Origin: CAVLCC01 sp963624975
GTDB lineage: Bacteria > Actinomycetota > Coriobacteriia > Coriobacteriales > CADBOM01
Direction of reading: 5' to 3'
Assembly: GCA_963624975.1 (NCBI GenBank)
Contig: CAVFRF010000042.1
Coordinates: forward strand, 1-29,724
Length of the DNA: 29,724 bases
Shown: piece by piece, positions 7,711-13,559 of the stretch
Layout of the letters: each line of letters opens with the position of its first letter
How positions within the stretch are numbered: the stretch's first letter is position 1
Position numbers and translations under genes: made by a program
The notes under the pieces: model-generated
The model's database searches: none
Told to the model about the DNA's origin: nothing
Seen by the model: the letters and a program-made list of their open reading frames with translations, nothing else

Positions 7711-10641
7711 ATGTGCAAGCCCTATCTGGTCCTAGGTCTAGACATCGGCATTGCGAGCTGCGGATGGGGCTTGCTCGATACGGCCAATCGCAATGTAGTC
7801 GCAATGGGCGTGCATCTTTGGGATGCGCCGCAACAGGACAAGAAGAGTTTGGCGGCGGTGCGTCGTGAGGCGAGGTCGTCTAGGAGAAACACCAAGCGTT
7901 CTGCCGATCGTGCAAAGCATTGCCTGGAGACTTTTGTGAAATTCGGCCTTGTGCCCGAGGGCGCAGACAAGTCGTGGATGCAAACCGTTAAGGGGGATCC
8001 GCAGCCTCTGGAATCTCGCGTCGCCGCGCTAGATGGCCCCATAGAAGATCGCCATCTAGCACAGGCCCTTTACAACATTTGCTTGAGGCGGGGCTACATT
8101 CCTCATGGAGAAGGCTCCGACGACAACGATTCCGATGGAAAGAAAGTTCTCAAGGCCATCAGCGACAACGAGCACATCATGTTGCAAAAAGGTTACCGCA
8201 CGGTAGGCGAGATGATGCTCAAGGAAGGCCGCGAGCAGGGAAGCTCGCATGGCAAATCTCGCAACAAGGACGGCGATTACTCGCGTTGCGTATTGATGAG
8301 CCAGCTCGTCGACGAGGTCAAGGCGATAATCGATGCTCAGCGTAAGTTTGGCAATGCACATACGACCGATGAATTCCAAGAGGAATTCATCGAGAATCTG
8401 ACGTGGGAGAAAGATACTTCCGGCCATGACGAACAGGTTTATCAAACCGTGGCTCAGTGCACGTACTTTCCGGAGCTTAAGGCAGCCGCAAAGGCGTGCC
8501 TTTCGTTTGAGATGTGCGCGGCGTTCGAACGCGTCAACCATGTGAGAGTTGTGGATAGCAAGGGCGTGGAGATGCCGCTGCCTCCTCACATCAAGCGCTG
8601 GGGCATGGAGATTTTGTTCTCTCCGAGCCCCTTGCCAAAGAACAAAGAATGCAAGGTAACTTATGCGAAACTGCGTGACAAGTTGGACCTGAGCGCGCAT
8701 TCGTCTTTCAAAGGCATTTCTGCTAACGACGAAAAGGATGCAGAGGTTGCCACTCCAAAGATATGGCGTCTAGAACGTAAGCAATTGTCTGCAGAGCTTA
8801 TGGGAAAGATGCTTGCCGACCGCGAGCTTGCGGATGATATTGGGAGTGCGCTGGCATATTCGAGCAGCGAAGATACGTTGAGACATCAGCTTGATTTTCT
8901 TGATCTTGAGGACAGCGAAATCGATAAGCTATGCAAGTTGCCTTTTGCGTCGAAGGCCTTTAGCGGATACGGTACGCGTAGCGCAAAAGCCCTTCGACTT
9001 CTTATCGACAGTTTTGAATCTTACGACGAGATCGGAACCCTTTTCGAGGCCGAAGAGGCATCGGGATTGTTTGCCAAGCGTTCCGAGGAGCGCGAGAAGG
9101 GCAGCTTTTTGCCGGCGTATCAGCTTTATGATCCGACCAACAACAACCCCGTTGTGCTCCGCGTAATGTCACGTGTGCGCAAGCTGACCAATGCGCTTAT
9201 CCGCGAGTACGGGATGCCAAACTGCATCCGCATCGAGCTTGCTCGCGAACTCAAGCAGTCGGTAAAAGAGAAGAAGCAAATCTACAAGTCCAACAAGCAG
9301 CGCGAGCAGGCGCGAAACACCGCACGCCAGACCATTGCAGAGGCCAAGCAAATACCCGAAGAGCTGGTGTCGGGCGATTTGCTTCGCAAGAAGATGTTGT
9401 GGGACGAGCAAGAAGGCCGGGACCTATACACCAACGAGTCTATTGAATTTCAGCGCATGTTGGACGATGCATCGTATTGTCAGGTGGACCATATTCTGCC
9501 TTATTCGCGAACTTGCGATGATTCCCAGAACAACAAGGTACTGGTGCTGGCAAAGAGCAACCAGGAGAAGCGTGAGCGCAGCCCATACGAATGGCTTGAG
9601 CCGTTAGGTCAATGGGAGGATTTCGAAAATCGGATTCGCTCTATGGGGAAGCTGGGGAAGCTCCCCTACAAGAAGGTGCAAAAGTTGCTGGAGCGCGACT
9701 TGGCTGGCAAGCAAGAAGGCTTTATCGAACGCAACATGAACGATACGCGCTATGCAACGCGAGCTGCGATGAACTACATAGACAGCTGTCTCGACTTTCC
9801 CGACGATGGCGGCAAACGTCATGTGTATGCTGTTGCCGGCGGTGCAACTGCGACGCTTCGTTGGGCCTGGGGCTTTGCGAAGAAGGATCGAGACAAGGAC
9901 GACTGCCATCATGCGATAGACGCGGCAATAGTGGCCGCGTGCGATCAGTCGACGGTAATCAAGATCGCAAGAGCTTCCGAGCAGAAGCACCTCGTCGACA
10001 AGGAGAAGCGGAAGACCCTGTTCTGCGACACGGAACCATGGGAAGGTTTTGCGCAGGAAGTCCAAGAGCGTGCCGATGAGATTATCCCGACGCGACGTGT
10101 CGAACATGGCGCGAGTGCAAGATTGTTCGAGGACACCGTGTACAGGTATTTGCGTCAAGAGGGGAGCAAGGCGAAGATCGAATCTAAGGGCAAGGAAAAG
10201 GTCAGCGGCAACTACATAGTTCGAGAAGATGGGTCCGTGGTTCTTCCTGATGGCATGATGAAACTTCGCCTGTGGTGGAATGGGAGGGAGTACCTTAAAG
10301 AACCCATATACTATTCGGATCTGGCATCAATGCGCGATGGGTCTTACGTGCCTAGGTACTACACGGGAAAATCCCCACGTTGTGATTGGCCGATGGTGCC
10401 CGAAGAGGTGATGGCAGCCAATCAAGTGATCGAACTGAGGTATGGCGATGCAGTGATGGTGGGGGATGAACTGATGAGATTTACAGGGATTAATGTAAGT
10501 AACGGTGGATTGAAATTTGGTAATCCACGACAGATCAAAATGAAAGCAAATCCAAAAGAAACCCTCAGCAAAGCGACCGACTTCTCGTTCCTTCGCCTCG
10601 TGGATGAAGACATATTGGGTTTGTGCTACAGAGAGGATTAG
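7711..10641 (+). CDS. cas9: Cas9, compact type II-C RNA-guided endonuclease
   Basis: 976 residues, in the compact size class of type II-C Cas9. With crRNA and tracrRNA it cuts both strands of invading DNA. The active sites look intact: RuvC-I Asp11 in GLDIGIASCGWG; an Arg-rich bridge helix (RREARSSRRNTKRSADR) near residues 51-67; RuvC-II Glu509 in IRIELARE; HNH Asp593-His594 in CQVDHILPYSRT with Asn608 downstream; RuvC-III His734 and Asp737 in HHAIDA. The C-terminal ~220 residues would hold the wedge and PAM-interacting region. The start is ATG at 7711, with AGGA 6 nt upstream; a TTG two codons earlier is also in frame. The reading frame is more A/T-rich in third positions than the metG or pnp genes, consistent with transfer. 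Its stop overlaps the stop of cas2 on the opposite strand by 4 bp. No csn2 or cas4 is present, which supports II-C. Confidence 0.97.
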   Translation: MCKPYLVLGLDIGIASCGWGLLDTANRNVVAMGVHLWDAPQQDKKSLAAVRREARSSRRNTKRSADRAKHCLETFVKFGLVPEGADKSWMQTVKGDPQPLESRVAALDGPIEDRHLAQALYNICLRRGYIPHGEGSDDNDSDGKKVLKAISDNEHIMLQKGYRTVGEMMLKEGREQGSSHGKSRNKDGDYSRCVLMSQLVDEVKAIIDAQRKFGNAHTTDEFQEEFIENLTWEKDTSGHDEQVYQTVAQCTYFPELKAAAKACLSFEMCAAFERVNHVRVVDSKGVEMPLPPHIKRWGMEILFSPSPLPKNKECKVTYAKLRDKLDLSAHSSFKGISANDEKDAEVATPKIWRLERKQLSAELMGKMLADRELADDIGSALAYSSSEDTLRHQLDFLDLEDSEIDKLCKLPFASKAFSGYGTRSAKALRLLIDSFESYDEIGTLFEAEEASGLFAKRSEEREKGSFLPAYQLYDPTNNNPVVLRVMSRVRKLTNALIREYGMPNCIRIELARELKQSVKEKKQIYKSNKQREQARNTARQTIAEAKQIPEELVSGDLLRKKMLWDEQEGRDLYTNESIEFQRMLDDASYCQVDHILPYSRTCDDSQNNKVLVLAKSNQEKRERSPYEWLEPLGQWEDFENRIRSMGKLGKLPYKKVQKLLERDLAGKQEGFIERNMNDTRYATRAAMNYIDSCLDFPDDGGKRHVYAVAGGATATLRWAWGFAKKDRDKDDCHHAIDAAIVAACDQSTVIKIARASEQKHLVDKEKRKTLFCDTEPWEGFAQEVQERADEIIPTRRVEHGASARLFEDTVYRYLRQEGSKAKIESKGKEKVSGNYIVREDGSVVLPDGMMKLRLWWNGREYLKEPIYYSDLASMRDGSYVPRYYTGKSPRCDWPMVPEEVMAANQVIELRYGDAVMVGDELMRFTGINVSNGGLKFGNPRQIKMKANPKETLSKATDFSFLRLVDEDILGLCYRED

Positions 10642-10961
10642 AAGTCCAGCGTCATCTGAGCGCCTATGTCGACGACTTCGCTCTGGTAGGGGGCCGTGCA
10701 TACGAGAACTTCCCGGTCTTCGTATTGCTTTTCGGTAAGCACGAGCGCGGTAACACGTCCCGCTTTGGGCAAGTTCGCCTTCAAACGTGCCAGATGGGCC
10801 TCCGCGCTGTCCCTGCCAAGCATGACTCGGGTGTACACGCTGAACTGGTCCATGATGTAGCCATCTTTGATCAGAAACTTGCGAAACTCGCTATAGCTCT
10901 TCCGCTCTGCCTTCGAACCATTGGGAAGGTCGAACATCACCAGCAGCCTCATCGCCCTCAT
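10638..10961 (-). CDS. cas2: Cas2, spacer-acquisition protein
   Basis: 107 residues, usual Cas2 length. The N-terminus MRAMRLLVMFDLPNGS shows the first beta-strand followed by the conserved Asp of the ferredoxin-like fold. Cas2 dimers bridge Cas1 dimers in the integrase that inserts new spacers. The start is ATG at 10961, which overlaps the cas1 stop as ATGA and has AGGAG 7 nt upstream. A longer frame beginning at 10979 would overlap cas1 by 22 nt and lacks this spacing. The stop at 10638 overlaps the cas9 stop (convergent genes), so cas9 and cas1-cas2 mRNAs would be complementary at their 3' ends unless terminated exactly there. No hairpin terminator separates them. Confidence 0.94.
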   Translation of the reverse strand: MRAMRLLVMFDLPNGSKAERKSYSEFRKFLIKDGYIMDQFSVYTRVMLGRDSAEAHLARLKANLPKAGRVTALVLTEKQYEDREVLVCTAPYQSEVVDIGAQMTLDF

Positions 10962-11863
10962 CGCTCCTCTCCTGTCCATTGCTCAAGCGGGATTATTTCT
11001 GGCAGACGAAGTTCGCTTGCGTCGTCGTTGAGCACGGCACGTTTGAACGAATCCACCATTTCTATCAACGCGCTTTGCACGGTGTGCTTGGAGCTGCCAA
11101 CCATCACGTAATAGGAGAAAACCGCCGCCAGTTCCCGTTTCGAACACGTGTTGAGTTCCGGCTCTTCGACAACTTGGGCGACGATCAGATCCACTATGGG
11201 ACGAAAGGGCTCGATAAAGTCGTCGGCAAGGTTGAATGCATTGAGACTGTTGCAGTGGTGGATTCCACGCGACACCAACCATCCACCTGAAACGGCATAT
11301 CGGGCTATTCCCGCTCTCAACACCGCATATCCGTAATCGAGCAGTGGCGCGATGTCGCTGTTTCGCCGTCCGCCATTTGGGGTGAGGAGCTTGAAATAGG
11401 CCGATGCGGCCACTGCCTCTCTACCACTAGTGTCGCCGGAAAGAACTTCCTTCGCGATTTTCATAAGATTGGTTGCCTGATCAGGCATGTCCAGCAACTC
11501 GAGTACCTTGGCTTGGTTGGTGATTTTCTGGACTACGATTGATTGCCAAAGCCGTTTCTTCAGTGGCTTGGACATCAGAAGCTGGTTTTCTACGATTGCG
11601 GCATGACGCGAGTGCGCGCCAATGGGAAGCATCAACCCTACAGGCATGTGCGTGTTTCCGCAGACCATCGTGCCTATGCCGGCTTCGCACAGCTCCGATA
11701 GCGCCTTTGCGGTTATCGTGACCTGCTGAGATTCGATGATCAGTACCCAGATGTCTTCTAAGGGTACCCGGCCAACAGGGGAGGACGAGCTTTCGATTAC
11801 GAGCGACCCTTGAGCTACCTTTAGCTTGCATGCACTGCTGACGAATATGGTGTGTTTTGGCAT
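10958..11863 (-). CDS. cas1: Cas1, CRISPR integrase
   Basis: 301 residues, usual type II Cas1 length. Cas1 is the catalytic subunit of the Cas1-Cas2 integrase. Family-typical segments are visible: a beta-rich N-terminus (PLEDIWVLIIESQQVTIT), the helix with the metal-binding Glu (SGREAVAASAYF), and the GIHHCNSLNAFNLADDFIEPFRP stretch that carries the conserved His and acidic residues. The start is ATG at 11863, with AAGGGG 7 nt upstream; the TTG at 11869 in the same frame lies too close to that site. It is coupled to cas2 by the ATGA overlap. The likely promoter lies within the tracrRNA anti-repeat on this strand, so tracrRNA and cas1 are divergent with overlapping 5' ends. Confidence 0.96.
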   Translation of the reverse strand: MPKHTIFVSSACKLKVAQGSLVIESSSSPVGRVPLEDIWVLIIESQQVTITAKALSELCEAGIGTMVCGNTHMPVGLMLPIGAHSRHAAIVENQLLMSKPLKKRLWQSIVVQKITNQAKVLELLDMPDQATNLMKIAKEVLSGDTSGREAVAASAYFKLLTPNGGRRNSDIAPLLDYGYAVLRAGIARYAVSGGWLVSRGIHHCNSLNAFNLADDFIEPFRPIVDLIVAQVVEEPELNTCSKRELAAVFSYYVMVGSSKHTVQSALIEMVDSFKRAVLNDDASELRLPEIIPLEQWTGEER

Positions 11864-11898
11864 ATGCAAACCCCTTCTCCGAGTAGTACAATTTACTT

Positions 11899-12012
11899 GG
11901 CCTAAGTTTTTGTATATCAGCTGGGGAGTTGGTAGGTGGCTTAGGCAAGGGGCTCGGCAATTGCCGGGTACCCGCCAAGCTCTGGCCCGCCAAACGGCGG
12001 GTCATCTTGTTA
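11899..12012 (+). ncRNA. tracrRNA
   Basis: The segment 11911-11946 is a near-complete anti-repeat: aligned to the CRISPR repeat over 36 nt it shares CAGCTGGGGA, TTGGTAGG, GGC and AGGC blocks. Most other positions remain pairable as G-U. It is transcribed on +, opposite to the array, so the RNA can pair with the repeat part of the crRNA. After the anti-repeat come three short hairpins: CTCGGC/GCCGGG near 11953-11968, GCCA/TGGC near 11974-11985, and a GC stem CCCGCC/GGCGGG at 11986-12001 followed by a T-rich tail, a probable terminator. The 5' end is set from a -10-like TACAAT at 11887-11892; no good -35 is seen. GCCTAAG at 11900-11906 can also pair with CTTAGGC at 11940-11946, so free tracrRNA could mask part of its own anti-repeat. 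Confidence 0.85.
11911..11919 (-). promoter_or_regulatory. Candidate cas1-cas2 promoter inside the anti-repeat
   Basis: Read on the - strand, the anti-repeat ends in TGATATACA, a TGn extended -10 with hexamer TATACA. It sits exactly where the true CRISPR repeats carry TGGTATAAT. A start about 7 nt further on (near 11904) would leave a leader of about 40 nt before the cas1 ATG. Inferred from position and sequence only. Confidence 0.4.
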
Positions 12013-12091
12013 AATGGAGCTATTTCGTTTTTTGAAAAAGCTGAATGCCGAACAGCCAATTAAGATTATATGACCGTTTTGAAGAGAAGCA

Positions 12092-12132
12092 CAAACAAGA
12101 AAACCCCTGTTTATCAGGGGTTTTCTTGTTTG
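12092..12132. terminator. Bidirectional terminator between tracrRNA and array
   Basis: Perfect 18-bp inverted repeat (12092-12109 with 12115-12132, loop TTTAT). The stem has a CCCCTG/CAGGGG core flanked by A-rich and T-rich halves. Read on either strand, the core is followed by TTTTCTTGTTTG, so it can stop transcription in both directions. It starts 4 nt past the last CRISPR repeat on the - strand, which fits array transcription toward it. Confidence 0.85.
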
Positions 12133-12135
12133 GCA

Positions 12136-12368
12136 ATTATACCAGCTGGGGAATTGGTAGGAGGCCAAGGTCCCTCCGCGAGGCACATCGCGACGTGCGT
12201 GATTATACCAGCTGGGGAATTGGTAGGAGGCCAAGGTCCTAGGTTTGGTATTCCTTGTCGATTTAGCATTATACCAGCTGGGGAATTGGTAGGAGGCCAA
12301 GGCCGTGGCCACGCTCTTCTCGTCGCAGCCGCATTATACCAGCTGGGGAATTGGTAGGAGGCCAAGGC
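12136..12368 (-). CRISPR. Type II-C CRISPR array, 4 repeats and 3 spacers
   Basis: Four copies of a 35-bp unit start at 12136, 12202, 12268 and 12333 and are identical over all 35 bases. Adding the base at 12171, 12237, 12303 and 12368 (T, T, C, C) gives the usual 36-nt type II length. Spacers are about 30 nt (12171-12201, 12237-12267, 12303-12332 before trimming). The orientation is - : the repeat then begins (G/A)CCTTGGCCTCC and ends CAGCTGGTATAAT, a perfect TGnTATAAT extended -10. This resembles Neisseria II-C repeats, whose 3' end is known to drive each crRNA. The opposite-strand tracrRNA anti-repeat and the terminator at the left end agree with this direction. No repeat decay is seen. 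The spacers match nothing I can recognise, in this window or elsewhere. Confidence 0.97.
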
Positions 12369-12402
12369 TTCGTTCCCTCAAAAGCTTCGAATGTTTGTCT
12401 AT

Positions 12403-12454
12403 ACGTGCGTTGATGTATGTTCGGGGCTTGCTCCGAACATACATCAACGCACGT
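12403..12454. repeat. Perfect 22-bp palindrome in the array leader
   Basis: ACGTGCGTTGATGTATGTTC extended by GG (12403-12424) is repeated exactly in reverse complement at 12433-12454, around an 8-base centre. As RNA two more pairs (G-C and G-U) leave a CUUG tetraloop. No T tract follows on either strand, so it is not a standard terminator. It lies 34 bp outside the first repeat, on the side that would be the leader, and 75 bp past the stop of the RHH gene. The remaining leader (12369-12402 and 12455-12528) shows nothing else I can name. Confidence 0.9.
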
Positions 12455-12528
12455 CGGCTGCCAGCAAAGCCAACACAGCGCGAGACTTTCGCAAACAGTG
12501 CAATGGCTGATTTTGAAACGCCTTCGAT

Positions 12529-12804
12529 TTAATCGACAGCCAGCAGTTCGTGGTCGATGGCACGGCGCACGAATTCTGATCGGGAAATACCAATCTCTTC
12601 GGATTTTTGGCGAAGCGCCGCAATCCTCGACTTCGGAAGCCTGACGCTGATGGTTCCGACTTCTTCGTAAAGCGGACTTTCGAAAGATACTTTGCTGGAG
12701 TCCCACATTCCATAGTCGCCCTGCTCGCAAGCCTCGGCGATATCATCCACCTCGTCTGCGGTCATTCCGATGGAAGCGAGAATCTCGTCGTCTATCTTGG
12801 TCAT
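12529..12804 (-). CDS. Ribbon-helix-helix (CopG-type) DNA-binding protein, orphan antitoxin-like
   Basis: 91 residues. The C-terminal half has a ribbon-helix-helix pattern: a short strand (GTISVRLPKSRI) followed by two helices (AALRQKSEEIG, SRSEFVRRAIDHEL). This is the DNA-binding fold of CopG/Arc-type antitoxins and repressors. The N-terminal half is acidic (DDEILASIGMTADEVDDIAEACEQ) and could bind a toxin. The start ATG at 12804 has GGAGGT 6-8 nt upstream. A 20-codon frame starting with ATG at 12866 ends in TAATG over this start, so the two would be translationally coupled. It may be a leader peptide or the end of a lost partner, but I recognise no toxin. The downstream stop is followed by the CRISPR leader palindrome. 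Confidence 0.78.
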   Translation of the reverse strand: MTKIDDEILASIGMTADEVDDIAEACEQGDYGMWDSSKVSFESPLYEEVGTISVRLPKSRIAALRQKSEEIGISRSEFVRRAIDHELLAVD

Positions 12805-12950
12805 TATCTTCTACCTCCAATCAATCCGAGCTTGCGTTTGATGCCTACTTTCTCCAAATCTGGCATCCATGCTACACCAGCGGCTTCCAATGCAAAACTG
12901 CCGGTGGCGGGGAAAAGCGGTCGCACGTCGCACAAACCGCTTTGCCACGC

Positions 12951-12979
12951 GCTGGGGCGGCCGCCGAAGCGGATATAAT
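12951..12979 (+). promoter_or_regulatory. rpsO promoter
   Basis: A perfect TATAAT lies at 12974-12979, about 90 nt before the rpsO ATG. The -35 position (near 12951-12956) has a poor match (GCTGGG). The resulting ~85-nt leader would have room for S15 autoregulation, which is known for this gene in several bacteria, but no specific S15 site was identified. Confidence 0.55.
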
Positions 12980-13069
12980 GCGGGAGTCTTTGTTTGTACC
13001 TCCTGCTGGGTCTGCCGACACCACCGACGACTCACCTGGCTCGAGGCGAATTACCGAAAGGTGGCAGCT

Positions 13070-13345
13070 ATGTCCATTGGAAAAGAGCAGAAAGCCGAGA
13101 TGATCGCAAAGTTCGGCAAGACCCCGAACGACAGCGGTTCGCCTGAGGTGCAGGTCGCGATTCTCACGCTTCGCATCCGCAACCTCACCGAGCACCTCAA
13201 GACCCACAACAAGGATCACCACACCCGCCGCGGTCTGCTGATGCTGGTAGGCAAGAGGCGCCGCCTGCTGTCCTACATCAAGGAGAGGGACATCGACGGC
13301 TATCGTGCCCTGATCGCGGAACTGGGTATCCGCGACAACATCTAG
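13070..13345 (+). CDS. rpsO: 30S ribosomal protein S15
   Basis: 91 residues, close to the usual 88-90. S15 binds 16S rRNA helices at a three-way junction and nucleates assembly of the small-subunit platform. Typical segments are visible: KFGKTPNDSGSPEVQVAILTLRI, LTEHLKTHNKDHHTRRGLL and GKRRRLLSYIKERD. The ATG at 13070 has AAGGTGG 5 nt upstream. A longer in-frame extension back to 12869 would cross the promoter and is not coding. It is followed by a hairpin and then pnp, the usual pairing in many bacteria. Confidence 0.98.
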   Translation: MSIGKEQKAEMIAKFGKTPNDSGSPEVQVAILTLRIRNLTEHLKTHNKDHHTRRGLLMLVGKRRRLLSYIKERDIDGYRALIAELGIRDNI

Positions 13346-13361
13346 AGATAGCTTGCAACAT

Positions 13362-13385
13362 GGAGGGAGCCCAAAGGCTCCCTTC
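13362..13385 (+). terminator. rpsO-pnp intergenic hairpin
   Basis: GGAGGGAGCC (13362-13371) pairs with GGCTCCCTTC (13376-13385), 10 bp including one G-T pair, with a 4-nt CAAA loop. It sits 16 nt after the rpsO stop and is followed by GTGCTAAAT. It is probably a partial terminator or a processing stem, with about 175 nt of pnp leader after it. That leader is GC-rich and shows no further feature I can name. Confidence 0.65.
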
Positions 13386-13559
13386 GTGCTAAATGGCGGT
13401 CGTGAGCCTGAGGTGGCGAGCGATCGTGCGGCGATGCGCTTGAGCAACGCGGTCGGGGCTTCGAAGGCTCGTCCGGACGCGATCAGGCGCGCAAGTCCGC
13501 GAAGAGGGGTTCGACGCAAAGGGCGTCGGACGTACGACGAAGAGAATGGATTTTTGCAG

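Noticed and set aside
7484..7735. 83-codon + frame between the ATPase and cas9
   Set aside because: It starts inside the repeat pair, overlaps the cas9 start, covers the likely cas9 promoter and hairpins, and has no ribosome site or recognisable protein character.
11911..11946. A fifth, degenerate CRISPR repeat
   Set aside because: It is repeat-like but separated from the array by a terminator and about 190 bp, and is followed by tracrRNA hairpins, so it is the anti-repeat.
12171..12332. Self-targeting spacers
   Set aside because: No spacer has more than short chance matches in this window, for example the 8-mer ACGTGCGT of the first spacer with the leader palindrome.
12010..12365. Several frames crossing the CRISPR array with repeated ASYQFPSWYN-type peptides
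   Set aside because: These are translations of the DNA repeats, not a repeat protein.
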